NCBI GenBank assembly: GCA_030263275.1
Contig: SZOR01000002.1
Coordinates: 1-64,000 of the forward strand
Length of the DNA: 64,000 bases
From: DSNY01 sp016861185
Lineage (GTDB): Bacteria > Pseudomonadota > Gammaproteobacteria > Burkholderiales > Burkholderiaceae_F
Reading direction: 5' to 3'
Part shown: positions 33,858 through 42,745 of the stretch, one piece after another
Position numbering within the stretch: the first letter of the stretch is position 1
Layout of the letters: each line of letters opens with the position of its first letter
Position numbers and translations under genes: made by a program
The notes under the pieces: generated by a model
The model's database searches: none
What the model was told of the DNA's origin: nothing
What the model saw: the letters and a program-made list of their open reading frames with translations, nothing else

Positions 33858-35687
33858 TCAATCGCCCAGCGCGACCCCTTCGCGCCGCGGATCGGCGCCG
33901 CCCGCCCAGCCGTTGCGGCCGTCGGGCAGGCGTACGCGCACGATACCCTGCAGTCCGCTCGTCATCGGGATCGCGCGCACGTCGTGGCCGCGCGCCTTCA
34001 GCCCCTCGATCAGGCCCGCGCTGATCTGGCCGTCCTCGACCTCGGTGGGACCGGTGTTGCGGCTGCCGAAGTTCGGCAGCGAAATGGCCTGCTGCACGTC
34101 GAGCTGCCAGTCGAGCAGCCCGACGATCGTCTTGGCGACGTAGTTGATGATCAGCGAGCCGCCCGGCGAGCCGAGCGTTGCGACGAGCTGATTCGTCCGG
34201 CGGTCGAACACGAGCGTCGGCGCCATCGACGAACGCGGCCGCTTGCCGGACTGCACGCGGTTGGCGACGGGCGCGCCGTCGGGTTTGATGCCGCCCTTGC
34301 CGTCGGACTCGCGCGGCAGGAAGGAGAAGTCGGTCAACTGGTTGTTCAGCAGGAAGCCGCGCACCATCAGCCGCGCCCCGAAGGCGTCCTCGATCGACGT
34401 CGTCATCGCAACCGCGTTCCCGAAACCGTCGACCGCCGAGATATGCGAGGTCGCGATCCGGTCCGGCGACACGTCGTCGGCCCACGCGGCCTTCATCCCG
34501 GACGGCGTGCCGGCCGAAGCGCGTCCCATGCTGCGATCGCCGATCAGCTTCGCGCGCTCGGCGAGGTACGCGGGACTCGTCAGCGCGGCGACATCGACGG
34601 GTACGAAGTCGCCGTCGGCGACGTACTGGTTGCGATCGGCGAACGCGAGCCGTCCCGCCTCGCTGAACAGATGAACCGCGTCCGACTGCGGTTCGAGTTT
34701 GCCGCCGACCGCGACCGGCGGCACCGCCGCGATGTTGCGGAAGTTCAGCACGCCCAGCATCTGCGCGACCGCGATGCCGCCCGACGACGGCGGGCCCATG
34801 CCGCAGACGCGCCATTGCTGGTAGTCGGTGCACAGCGGTGCGCGCTCCTTGGCCTGATAGCCGGCGAGATCGCTTTCGGCGAGTCGCCCGGGATTGGTCG
34901 CGTGGCCGCGCACGGCGGCGACGATGTCGGCGGCGATCGGCCCCCGATAAAGCGCGTCGGCACCGCCCTGTGCGATCGCGCGCAGCGTGGCGGCCAGCTC
35001 GGGGTTCTTCAGCAGCGTGCCGACGGCTTTCGGCGTGCCGTCGGCGTTGTAGAAGTGCGCGCGCCCGGCGTCGTTCTTCGCGAGGTGTTTTTCGCCGGCG
35101 AGCAGCGTATGCAGCCGCGGCGACACCGGAAAGCCGTTGTCGGCGAGCCGAATCGCCGGCTCGAACAGCCGCGCCCACGGCAGCTTGCCGTGCTGCTTGT
35201 GCGCCATCTCGAGCATGCGCAACAGCCCCGGCGCGCCGACCGAGCGGCCGCCGACGACCGCGTCGACGAAACCCATCGCGCGGCCCTGCGGCGTTACGAA
35301 GAGATTCTCGTCGGCCGTCATCGGTGCCGTCTCGCGGCCGTCGAAGGACTGCACGCGCTGCCCGTTCCAGTGCAGCAGGAACGCGCCTCCGCCGATGCCC
35401 GAGCTCTGCGGCTCGACCAGGGTCAGGACCATCTGCATCGCGATCGCCGCATCGACGGCAGAGCCGCCCGCGCGCAGGATTTCGCGACCCGCCTCCGCCG
35501 CGAGCGGATTCGCCGCCGCGGCCATGTGGCGCGTGGCCGTTGCCGTGTTCAGGCCCGCGCGGAAGCCGGACGGCGCCTCGGGTTGCCCCCGATCAGGTGC
35601 GGGAGGCGCGGGCGGCTGCGTCGCGCATCCGGCGACGGCGAGCGCGGCGGCAAGGACGGCGAGACGGAACGCGGGCGATGTCTTCAT
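33858..35687 (-). CDS. ggt: gamma-glutamyltransferase
   Basis: A 609-aa N-terminal-nucleophile enzyme that is autocatalytically split into two subunits. The N-terminus is a lipoprotein signal (LAVAGC), so it is probably membrane-anchored in the periplasm. The large subunit has HMAAAANPLAAEAGREILRA and GGGAFLLHWNG. The cleavage/nucleophile site is the Thr in RIATSHISAVDGFGNAVAMT, where most family members have TTH. GSPGGSLIINYV is the oxyanion-site motif. It hydrolyses or transfers the gamma-glutamyl group of glutathione. GGAGGAAC precedes the ATG. Confidence 0.92.
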   Translation of the reverse strand: MKTSPAFRLAVLAAALAVAGCATQPPAPPAPDRGQPEAPSGFRAGLNTATATRHMAAAANPLAAEAGREILRAGGSAVDAAIAMQMVLTLVEPQSSGIGGGAFLLHWNGQRVQSFDGRETAPMTADENLFVTPQGRAMGFVDAVVGGRSVGAPGLLRMLEMAHKQHGKLPWARLFEPAIRLADNGFPVSPRLHTLLAGEKHLAKNDAGRAHFYNADGTPKAVGTLLKNPELAATLRAIAQGGADALYRGPIAADIVAAVRGHATNPGRLAESDLAGYQAKERAPLCTDYQQWRVCGMGPPSSGGIAVAQMLGVLNFRNIAAVPPVAVGGKLEPQSDAVHLFSEAGRLAFADRNQYVADGDFVPVDVAALTSPAYLAERAKLIGDRSMGRASAGTPSGMKAAWADDVSPDRIATSHISAVDGFGNAVAMTTSIEDAFGARLMVRGFLLNNQLTDFSFLPRESDGKGGIKPDGAPVANRVQSGKRPRSSMAPTLVFDRRTNQLVATLGSPGGSLIINYVAKTIVGLLDWQLDVQQAISLPNFGSRNTGPTEVEDGQISAGLIEGLKARGHDVRAIPMTSGLQGIVRVRLPDGRNGWAGGADPRREGVALGD

Positions 35688-35860
35688 GTTGTTCCTCCGA
35701 CGTTCGGTGTGCGATGGGAATCCGCGCGCATCACACTCGCCGCGTGCGACGCGGTCAACCCGCGAACGCGGGAATCCGGATCGTCATTCGCAACAGCGCC
35801 GACGCAGCGCAACGCGCATCGCGCGCCCGTCCACGTCCGGTCCCGCCTGTCTGGATCGGA

Positions 35861-35923
35861 TTACTTTGGCTGCATTCGAATCGCGCCGTCGAGGCGGATC
35901 ACCTCGCCGTTCAACATCACGTT
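35861..35923 (-). pseudogene. duplicate 3' tail of the SDR gene (20 codons plus stop)
   Basis: On the minus strand this encodes NVMLNGEVIRLDGAIRMQPK and TAA. The peptide is identical to the last 20 residues of the SDR at 35966. Only four synonymous bases (ATT, CGA, CAG, CCA against ATC, CGC, CAA, CCG) and the stop (TAA against TGA) differ. It has no gene body or start of its own. Confidence 0.88.
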
Positions 35924-35965
35924 CTGGCTCCGGCCGCGCGCCCAAACGTGACTCCCGATGTCAGC
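35924..35965 (-). repeat. short spacer element between the SDR and its duplicate tail
   Basis: A 42-nt spacer which, in gene sense, ends GCGCGGCCGGAGCCAG immediately before the duplicate's AAC codon. The final 14-16 bases match the ends of the spacers at 24166 (argF) and 62755 (ABC receptor). A TGAC/GTCA inverted repeat lies near its start. Confidence 0.65.
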
Positions 35966-36727
35966 TCACTTCGGTTGCATGCGGATCGCGCCGTCGAGGC
36001 GGATCACCTCGCCGTTCAACATCACGTTTTCGATGATGTGGCGGACGAGGGCGGCGTATTCAGCGGGTTTGCCGAGGCGCTGCGGGAACGGGACCATCTT
36101 GCCGAGCGACTCCTGCACTTCGGGCGGCATGCCGAGCAGCATCGGCGTCTCGAAGATGCCAGGCGCGATCGTCATGCAGCGGATGCCGGCGCGCGACAGG
36201 TCGCGCGCGATCGGCAGCGTCATGCCGACGATGCCGCCTTTCGACGCCGAGTACGCGGCTTGCCCGATCTGACCGTCGAACGCCGCCACCGACGCGGTGT
36301 TGATTAGCACGCCACGTTCGCCGTCGGCTGCGGTGTCCTGCTTGGCCATCGCGTCGGCGGCGAGCCGGATCATGTTGAAGCTGCCGACCAGATTGACGTT
36401 GATCACCTTCGCAAACGCGTCGAGCCGGTGCGGGCCGTCCTTGCCGACGGTCTTCTCGCCGATCGCGATGCCCGCGCAGTTGACCAGCCCGCGCAGCGGC
36501 CCGAGCGCCAGCGCCGCAGCGACCGCGGCCTGGCCGTCCGCTTCGCTGGTCACGTCGCACTTGACGAAGGTCGCGCTGCCCAACTCCTTCGCCAGCGCCT
36601 CGCCCTTGTCCGCCTGCACATCGGCGATGACGACCTTGCCCCCCTGCGCGGCGAGCATGCGCGAAGTCGCGCCGCCGAGCCCCGACGCGCCGCCGGTGAC
36701 GATGAACGCGTTGTTCCTGATTTCCAT
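35966..36727 (-). CDS. SDR-family 3-hydroxyacyl-CoA dehydrogenase (HSD17B10-like)
   Basis: A 253-aa NAD-dependent short-chain dehydrogenase. It has TGGASGLGGATSRML, VVIADVQADKGEAL, LVNCAGIAIGEK, the NTASVAAFDGQIGQAAYSAS motif with catalytic Ser, Tyr and Lys, and APGIFETPMLLGMP. The C-terminus GEVIRLDGAIRMQPK is typical of type II 3-hydroxyacyl-CoA dehydrogenases, which act in fatty-acid or branched-chain degradation. On the minus strand TAGAAT at 36755..36760 is a candidate -10. Its last 20 codons are duplicated just after the stop. Confidence 0.87.
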   Translation of the reverse strand: MEIRNNAFIVTGGASGLGGATSRMLAAQGGKVVIADVQADKGEALAKELGSATFVKCDVTSEADGQAAVAAALALGPLRGLVNCAGIAIGEKTVGKDGPHRLDAFAKVINVNLVGSFNMIRLAADAMAKQDTAADGERGVLINTASVAAFDGQIGQAAYSASKGGIVGMTLPIARDLSRAGIRCMTIAPGIFETPMLLGMPPEVQESLGKMVPFPQRLGKPAEYAALVRHIIENVMLNGEVIRLDGAIRMQPK

Positions 36728-36775
36728 GGCCTCTCCGCTTCGTCGAAAGCGAAGATTCTAGAGGCCGGCCGCTCG

Positions 36776-37228
36776 TCAGCGCAGCGCGCAGCGCGCGTAG
36801 ATCCAAAGGGAACCGCTGGCGGTGCCCGCGTTGGACAGCTTGGTGTGCAGGCGGACGAGCGGCAGATAGCAGCTGCCGGCGTCGATGCCATGCTCGTGCA
36901 GCCACGACTCGGCGGCGGAGGGACGGAAACCCAGCGCATGGTGCGGCCGCTGGTAGCCGGTGCCGGGCATACCTTCGCGCGGCAGTTCCATCAGCGTCAC
37001 GCCCGAGACGCGTTCGGCGAACGGGCGTTGCAGCGGGGACGTACCGGCGGAGTCGTGCGGCTCGGAATGGGCGACGCCGTGCGCAACCGGTTCGCTGACG
37101 TGCGGCGCGGTATAGATCGGCGGGTCCGGCAGGCGTTCAGTCGCCGTGGTGCTGGGTGAGGCGAGCGCGAGTCCCCAACCGAGCGACACGGCGAACATCG
37201 ACCCGACCGACAACCGCAACGCGGACAC
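36776..37228 (-). CDS. exported protein of unknown function, copy A
   Basis: A 150-aa secreted protein, family not recognised. The GTG start gives MSALRLSVGSMFAVSLGWGL, a Sec-type signal cleaved after ALA; an ATG at 37198 is the alternative. A low-complexity His/Pro linker is followed by a conserved C-terminal domain of about 75 residues. That domain has LMELPREGMPG, YQRPHHALGFR, WLHEHGIDAGSCYLPLVRLH and SGSLWIYARC. The same domain occurs in the next gene (37340..37813). Two Cys residues shared by both could form a disulfide. Confidence 0.7.
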   Translation of the reverse strand: MSALRLSVGSMFAVSLGWGLALASPSTTATERLPDPPIYTAPHVSEPVAHGVAHSEPHDSAGTSPLQRPFAERVSGVTLMELPREGMPGTGYQRPHHALGFRPSAAESWLHEHGIDAGSCYLPLVRLHTKLSNAGTASGSLWIYARCALR

Positions 37229-37339
37229 AGCGCTCGCACTCTACGTCAATGCGCGACAGCCGCACTGTCGCCGGCACCAACTTAATCTGCAAGTCGGCCG
37301 TTTGTCGGACGCGCCTGAACGCGCAGGCAGCGGGGCGGG

Positions 37340-37813
37340 TCAGTGGAACGAGCAGCGCGCGTACAGCCAGAGCGTGCCGCTCAGGCCGCCTTCGCCGGAC
37401 AGCTTGGTGCGCAGCCGCAGCACCGGCGCGATGCAGGTTTGTGCGTCGACCCCCGCTTCCTTCATCCAGTTGCGCAGCGCTTCCGAGCGGAAACCGAGCG
37501 CGTAGCGCGGACGCTGGTACCGGCCGGGTATGGCGTCGCGCGGCATCTCCACGAGACTCGCCGAACTCCAGCGGTTCGCGCGCAGCGCCGGCAGTGCATC
37601 GCGTTCGTCCGGTGCGGACTGCCGTGCGTGACCGCCGATCCGCGGCGCGAACGCGTCGGGCGGGACCGCGTATGCGAAGCGCTGCGGCATCAACGGATCG
37701 GAATCCACGGGTGCCTTCAGCTGGGCCGCCGCTGCCAGCGGCAGGACCAGCAGCGCGTGGGCGACGAGGCTGCCGAATGGCCTGCATCGGAGCGAAAGTC
37801 GGCCGGAGCGCAT
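37340..37813 (-). CDS. exported protein of unknown function, copy B (paralogue of A)
   Basis: A 157-aa secreted protein with a signal peptide (MRSGRLSLRCRPFGSLVAHA then LLVLPLAAAAQ). Its C-terminal domain parallels copy A: LVEMPRDAIPG, YQRPRYALGFR, WMKEAGVDAQTCIAPVLRLR and SGTLWLYARC. The Cys of QTC and the final Cys are in the same positions. The N-terminal linker is unrelated to that of copy A, so only the domain is conserved. An in-frame GTG at 37825 is another possible start. The pair lies in tandem on the minus strand. Confidence 0.7.
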   Translation of the reverse strand: MRSGRLSLRCRPFGSLVAHALLVLPLAAAAQLKAPVDSDPLMPQRFAYAVPPDAFAPRIGGHARQSAPDERDALPALRANRWSSASLVEMPRDAIPGRYQRPRYALGFRSEALRNWMKEAGVDAQTCIAPVLRLRTKLSGEGGLSGTLWLYARCSFH

Positions 37814-38008
37814 ACGGATCCGCACAGCAATACGACGGACCCACTATGGCGCCGAACCCGGTTCCCGGGCAAGCATGCGAACGCATGATCTGCGGCGTCC
37901 GGAATGCATGATTTGCCCGGTCGATGCTGCGCAATCTTGCGCAATCGCAGGGCGCGTTTACAGTCGGTGGCGCGAGACTTCACGCGCGCAGAAGGCGAGG
38001 AGGAGACC

Positions 38009-40012
38009 ATGAGCGTGCACGGTCGCGAGCTGCTGAATGCGTTGCGGACGTTCGAGAAGGGCAAGGTCGTCACTGCGCGCGAAGCGGTGCAGCTCGTCCA
38101 GGACGGCGACACGATTGCCACTGGCGGTTTCGTCGGCATCGGCTTTCCGGAGAACATCGCGGTCGCGCTCGAGGCGCGCTTCGTCGAAAGCGCCGAGCAG
38201 GAGCCGAACGGCATCGGCCGGCCGCGCGATCTGACGCTCGTCTACGCAGCGGGGCAGGGCGACGGCAAGGACCGCGGGCTCAACCACCTCGGCCACGAAG
38301 GGCTCGTGCGCCGCGTAATCGGCGGGCACTGGGGGCTCGTGCCCAAGCTGCAGGCGCTCGCGGTCGCCAACCGCATCGCCGCGTACAACCTCCCGCAGGG
38401 CGTGATCACGCACCTGTTCCGCGACATCGCCGCCGGCAAGCCGGGGCATCTCACGCGTATCGGCCTCGGCACCTTCGTCGATCCGCGCATCTCGGGCGGC
38501 AAGATCAACGAACGCGCGACCGAGGATCTCGTGCAGTTGATGACGATTGGCGGCGAGGAGTACCTGTTCTACAAGGCGTTCCCGATCGACGTCGGCATCG
38601 TGCGCGGGACGACCGCGGACGTCGACGGCAACATCACGATGGAGCGCGAGGCGCTGACGCTCGAGGCGCTCGCGATCGCGATGGCCGCGCGCAACTCGGG
38701 CGGCATCGTGATCGTTCAGGTCGAGCGCATCGCCGAGCGCGGTTCGCTCAATCCGCGGCAGGTCAAGATCCCCGGCGTGCTGGTCGACTGCGTGGTCGTT
38801 GCCGAAAAACCCGAATACCACCACCAGACCTTCGCCGAGCCGTACAGCCCCGCGTTCGCCGGCGAGATCCGCGTGCCGGCGTCGATGGTCCCGCCGATGC
38901 CGATGAGCGAACGCAAGATCATCGCGCGCCGCGCGGCGCTGGAGCTGAGAGCCAACAGCGTCGTCAACCTCGGCATCGGCATGCCCGAAGGCGTATCCGC
39001 CGTCGCGGCCGAGGAGAAGGTCACCGACCTGCTGACGCTGACCGCCGAACCCGGCGTGATCGGCGGCATTCCCGCCTCCGGGCTGAACTTCGGCGCCGCG
39101 GTCAACACGCAGGCCATCATCGACCAGCCGTATCAGTTCGATTTCTACGACGGCGGCGGGCTCGACCTTGCCTTTCTCGGTCTCGCGCAGGCCGACCGCG
39201 AAGGCAATCTGAACGTCAGCAAGTTCGGGCCGCGGCTCGCCGGCGCCGGCGGCTTCGTCAACATCTCGCAGTCGGCGAAGAGGATCGTCTTCGTCGGCAC
39301 CTTCACTGCCGGCGATCTGCAGGTGCGCGTCGAGGACGGCAGGCTCGCGATCCACAACGACAACGGGCCGAAGAAGTTCGTGCGGGAAGTCGAGCACCGC
39401 ACTTTCTCCGGCGCGTACGCGATCAAGCGCGGCCAGCCGGTGCTGTACGTCACCGAGCGCTGCGTGTTCGAGCTGACGCCCGATGGCATGGAGCTGATCG
39501 AGGTCGCGCCGGGCGTGGACATCGAGCGGGACATCCTCGCACGCATGGACTTCGCGCCGATCGTCCGCGGCACGCCGCGCACGATGGACGCGGCGATCTT
39601 CGCCGAGGAGCCGATGGGGCTGCGTGAACGCATGCTCGCGATTCCGCTTTCCTCGCGCTTCGCCTACGACGACCAGCAGAACATCCTGTTCATCAACTTC
39701 GAGCGGCTGCGCGTCGCGACCAAGGCCGACGTCGACGCGATCGAACGCGAAGTCGACGCGCACCTGAAACCGATCGGTCACCGCGTCTACGCGATCGTCA
39801 ACTACGACCACTTCGAGCTGGCGCCCGAGGTCGAGGACGACTACGCCGCGATGGTCAAGGGGCTGGTCGACCGCTATTACGACGGCGTGTCGCGCTACAC
39901 GACCTCGGGCTTCCTGCGCGCGAAGCTCGGCCGCGCGCTGAAGCGCCGCGGTGTGGCGCCGCACATCTACGAGTCGCCGCACGCGGCCCTCGAGCACGTG
40001 CGCGATGCGTGA
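38009..40012 (+). CDS. acyl-CoA:acetate/3-ketoacid CoA-transferase with C-terminal extension
   Basis: A 667-aa cytosolic family I CoA-transferase related to propionate CoA-transferase and YdiF, which are near 520-530 aa. The alpha-like half has DGDTIATGGFVGIGFPENIA and GLGTFVDPRISGGKINE. The beta-like half has NLGIGMPEGVSAVAAEE and the catalytic Glu region LTLTAEPGVIGGIPASG. Residues about 540-667 form an extra domain containing NILFINFERLRVATKADVDA, YAIVNYDHFELAPEVEDDY and SRYTTSGFLRAKLGRALKR, which resembles a STAS/SpoIIAA-like fold. GAGGAGGAGA precedes the ATG at 38009. The acyl substrate is not determined. Confidence 0.87.
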   Translation: MSVHGRELLNALRTFEKGKVVTAREAVQLVQDGDTIATGGFVGIGFPENIAVALEARFVESAEQEPNGIGRPRDLTLVYAAGQGDGKDRGLNHLGHEGLVRRVIGGHWGLVPKLQALAVANRIAAYNLPQGVITHLFRDIAAGKPGHLTRIGLGTFVDPRISGGKINERATEDLVQLMTIGGEEYLFYKAFPIDVGIVRGTTADVDGNITMEREALTLEALAIAMAARNSGGIVIVQVERIAERGSLNPRQVKIPGVLVDCVVVAEKPEYHHQTFAEPYSPAFAGEIRVPASMVPPMPMSERKIIARRAALELRANSVVNLGIGMPEGVSAVAAEEKVTDLLTLTAEPGVIGGIPASGLNFGAAVNTQAIIDQPYQFDFYDGGGLDLAFLGLAQADREGNLNVSKFGPRLAGAGGFVNISQSAKRIVFVGTFTAGDLQVRVEDGRLAIHNDNGPKKFVREVEHRTFSGAYAIKRGQPVLYVTERCVFELTPDGMELIEVAPGVDIERDILARMDFAPIVRGTPRTMDAAIFAEEPMGLRERMLAIPLSSRFAYDDQQNILFINFERLRVATKADVDAIEREVDAHLKPIGHRVYAIVNYDHFELAPEVEDDYAAMVKGLVDRYYDGVSRYTTSGFLRAKLGRALKRRGVAPHIYESPHAALEHVRDA

Positions 40013-40054
40013 CGCGGCTGCAACGCAGGCAGCGACCGCAAGCGCCTTACGGCG

Positions 40055-41092
40055 CTACGGCCGGGCGAAGTCGGGAATGCGAAAGCGCCTGCGATAGGCG
40101 CCGGGGGACAGCCCCGTGGTGCGCTTGAACAGGCGCCGGAAGAAGGCGGCGTCCTCGTAGCCGACGCGCCAACTGATCTCGTCGACCGGAGCGTCGGTCC
40201 GTTCGAGTCGGCGCTTGGCGTCTTCGATGCGCAGGCGCTGCACGTAGGCGATCGGAGTCAAACCCGTCGCGCCCGTGAAGCGCCGCTTGAACGTGCGTTC
40301 CGCGAGCTTCGAGCGCCTGACCATCTCCTCGACGGGGTTGGCGACCGAGAAGTGCCTGCTCAGCCACTGCTGCGCGCTCGCGATCACGGCGTCGCCGTGG
40401 TCGCTGCGGCCTTCGAAGACGATGTAAGGCGTCAATCCGTCGTGGTGCCATTGCAGCGCGAACATGCGCGCGACCTCCTGCGCGAGGGCGGCGCCGGCGT
40501 AACGCGCGATCAGATACAGCACCAGGTCGTGCCACGTGGCCGAGGCGCCCGAGCTGATCAGGTCTTCGCGCCGGCCGGAGATCACGAGCACGCGCTCCGG
40601 ATGGATCGGCACGGCCGGATAAGCGGCCGCGAACGCCCGCGCGTAGCCAAAGTGCACAGTCGCGTCCTTGCCGTCGAAAAGCCCCGTCTCCGCCAGCAGG
40701 AAAATGCCTGAACACGCCGAGCACAGCACGGCACCGCGCTCGTGCATCGCGTGCAGCCATTCGACCAAGCGCCGATAGCGGCCCTTTTCCCATCCCTCGG
40801 CGCGCAGCACGATCGAAGGCACGATCACGACGTCGGTCTTCTCGATCGTATCGACCGTCCTCTGCACGTCGACCGCCACACGGCTCGCCACTTCGAGCGG
40901 CCCCACCGTCTCGCCGACGACCTCGGTAAAAAACGGCGCGTGCGCGTCACCTCCCGCGCCGGCCGGCTCCATCAGCGCAAAAGCGTTCAGCACGTCGTAG
41001 ATGCCGAACAGCGTGGACACCGCCGCGTCGGGCAGCGCCACCAGGCTCACGCGACGCGGGCTCGATCCGGGCTGAACCGACTGCTTGATCAA
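40055..41092 (-). CDS. GlxA-type transcriptional regulator (DJ-1/PfpI plus AraC HTH)
   Basis: A 345-aa regulator. The N-terminal DJ-1/PfpI domain (about residues 14-190) contains IYDVLNAFALMEP, VVIVPSIVL and the elbow LCSACSGIFLLAETGLFDGK. The C-terminal AraC domain (about 230-335) has SKLAERTFKRRFTGATGLTP, IEDAKRRLE and the second HTH VGYEDAAFFRRLFKRTTGLS. Such proteins usually activate amine or amino-acid catabolic genes. Its target is unclear; the divergent haloperoxidase gene is the nearest candidate. Confidence 0.88.
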   Translation of the reverse strand: MIKQSVQPGSSPRRVSLVALPDAAVSTLFGIYDVLNAFALMEPAGAGGDAHAPFFTEVVGETVGPLEVASRVAVDVQRTVDTIEKTDVVIVPSIVLRAEGWEKGRYRRLVEWLHAMHERGAVLCSACSGIFLLAETGLFDGKDATVHFGYARAFAAAYPAVPIHPERVLVISGRREDLISSGASATWHDLVLYLIARYAGAALAQEVARMFALQWHHDGLTPYIVFEGRSDHGDAVIASAQQWLSRHFSVANPVEEMVRRSKLAERTFKRRFTGATGLTPIAYVQRLRIEDAKRRLERTDAPVDEISWRVGYEDAAFFRRLFKRTTGLSPGAYRRRFRIPDFARP

Positions 41093-41409
41093 GGCGCTTG
41101 CTCCCGCTCGACCACAAAGCGCCGGGTCGCAATGGCACGAATGAACCGATTTCGAGCAGTTCCGCCTCTGCCGTCGGCCCGCCGCGGGCGCGATTATGCG
41201 CGCCTTTCGGACCGCTCTCGCAGGGGTCGGTAGCGACTCCCTCCCCGAATGCGGCGAGGGCGCAAGCAGCGGTTCGATCCGCTTTGCATCCGGTCACGAG
41301 TTCGCCTCGTAGATCGGTGCTGTTGGGGCCGAACCGTGCGTCCAACCCCTGCGTCCGACCCAGCGACAAGAACAACCGCCTTCTTTCATTGCAACCACGG
41401 AGATCGAAC
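41093..41409. other. 317-bp divergent intergenic region
   Basis: No gene is seen between the GlxA-type regulator and the haloperoxidase-like gene. It contains the hairpin GCCCG-CCG-CGGGC (41177..41189) followed by an imperfect GCGC-attat-GCGC. I see no convincing -35/-10 pair. Operators for the regulator would be expected here. Confidence 0.4.
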
Positions 41410-42711
41410 ATGTCGACTTCTTCCCGCTCGAAAGCCCGCCGCCTGCTGCACGCGGCGCTCGTCCTCGCGGCGTTCGCTGCATCGTCCCACGCCGTCGCGG
41501 CGACCCGGGCGTGGTGCGCCGATCGCTGCGACCAGATCGTCATTGACTGGAACCTGCAGACGCACCAGGTCATCAAGACCGCCGAGGGCTACACGAACCC
41601 GATGGCCGCGTCGCGCGTGCTGGCGATGGTGCATCTGGCGATGCACGACGCGGTAAACGCCGCGCGGCCGCGTTATCGCGCTTACGCCTATTCGCCCGCG
41701 GCCGACGCGAATACCGACGCCGACGCGACGGTCGCGGCCGCAGTCGCCGCGCACGACGTGCTGGCGGCGCTGTATCCGAAACAGAAGGACCTCGTGCGCG
41801 CCGCGCTCGACACGACGCTGCTCGACGCCGGCGTCGGAAGCGCGGTCGAACGGGGCAAACAGCTCGGCGCCGCGGCGGCTGCGGCAGTGCTTGCCAAGCG
41901 CGCCGACGACGGCGCCAATGCCGACGAGGCGTACCGGCCAGGCACGCGTCCCGGCAATTACCAGTTCACGCCCGGCTTCGACTTCCTCGCCGCGCCGCAC
42001 TGGCGCGCGGTGACGCCGTTCGCGCTGCGCACGCCGGACCAGTTTCGCGTCGCGCCGCCGCCCGCGCTGACGAGCGCCGAATACGCAGCGGCCTTCAACG
42101 AGGTGAAGGCCGCCGGCAGCAATGCCGCCGATGCGAAGCGCAGCCGCGAGCAGACGCAGTACGCCGCCTACTGGTACGAGTTTTCCGACATCGGCTGGAA
42201 CCGCATCGCCCGCGTCGTGGCGCGCGACAAGAAGCAGGACCTGTGGCAGCGCGCGCGCACGTTCGCGCTGCTGAACGCGGCGATGGCCGACGGCTACATC
42301 GCCGGCTGGGACGCGAAGATGCACTACGACTTCTGGCGGCCGGTGACCGCGATCCGGCAGGCGGACCAGGACGGCAATCCCGTGACCGCAGCCGATGCGA
42401 CGTGGACGCCGCTGCTGACCACACCGCCGGTGCAGGACTATCCGTCGACGCACAGCGTGCTCGGCGCGGCGGCCGCGGTGGTGCTGGCACACGCGTTCGG
42501 CGATCGCACGACGTTCACGACGGCTTCGCCGACCGCGCTGCCCGAGGCGCCTGTGCGCAGCTTCGCGAGCTTCAGCGCCGCCGCAAAGGAGAACGCCGAC
42601 TCGCGCGTGCGCGCCGGCATTCACTTCCGCTTCGCGACCGACGCCGGCCTCGCGCTCGGCGAGCGCATCGGCGAGTACGCGGTCAAGACGCTGCTCGCGC
42701 CGTTGCGCTGA
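41410..42711 (+). CDS. vanadium-dependent haloperoxidase/PAP2-like exported enzyme
   Basis: A 433-aa exported protein. The signal peptide is MSTSSRSKARRLLHAALVLA then AFAASSHAVAA. The phosphate/vanadate-binding signature of the haloperoxidase/PAP2 superfamily is complete: KMHYDFWRPVTAIR (Lys, Arg), DYPSTHSVLGAAAAVVLAHA (Pro-Ser-x-His) and SRVRAGIHFRFATDAG (Arg, His, Asp). Family members oxidise halides with peroxide or act as acid phosphatases. PSTH in place of PSGH does occur in bacterial relatives. The gene is 34 nt upstream of a methyltransferase and likely co-transcribed with it. Confidence 0.83.
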   Translation: MSTSSRSKARRLLHAALVLAAFAASSHAVAATRAWCADRCDQIVIDWNLQTHQVIKTAEGYTNPMAASRVLAMVHLAMHDAVNAARPRYRAYAYSPAADANTDADATVAAAVAAHDVLAALYPKQKDLVRAALDTTLLDAGVGSAVERGKQLGAAAAAAVLAKRADDGANADEAYRPGTRPGNYQFTPGFDFLAAPHWRAVTPFALRTPDQFRVAPPPALTSAEYAAAFNEVKAAGSNAADAKRSREQTQYAAYWYEFSDIGWNRIARVVARDKKQDLWQRARTFALLNAAMADGYIAGWDAKMHYDFWRPVTAIRQADQDGNPVTAADATWTPLLTTPPVQDYPSTHSVLGAAAAVVLAHAFGDRTTFTTASPTALPEAPVRSFASFSAAAKENADSRVRAGIHFRFATDAGLALGERIGEYAVKTLLAPLR

Positions 42712-42745
42712 GTTTCTTGCCACCCATCCACGAGGAGTCAGAACC

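Noticed and set aside
35861..35965. Integron attC-type cassette junctions at the tail duplications
   Set aside because: The junctions do not carry the GTTRRRY/RYYYAAC cores, and no integrase gene is visible.
36755..36775. Another copy of the gene-tail boundary motif (AGCGGCCGGCCTCTAGAAT) upstream of the SDR gene
   Set aside because: The resemblance is partial, it is not followed by a gene-tail copy, and the TAGAAT is better explained as a -10 element.
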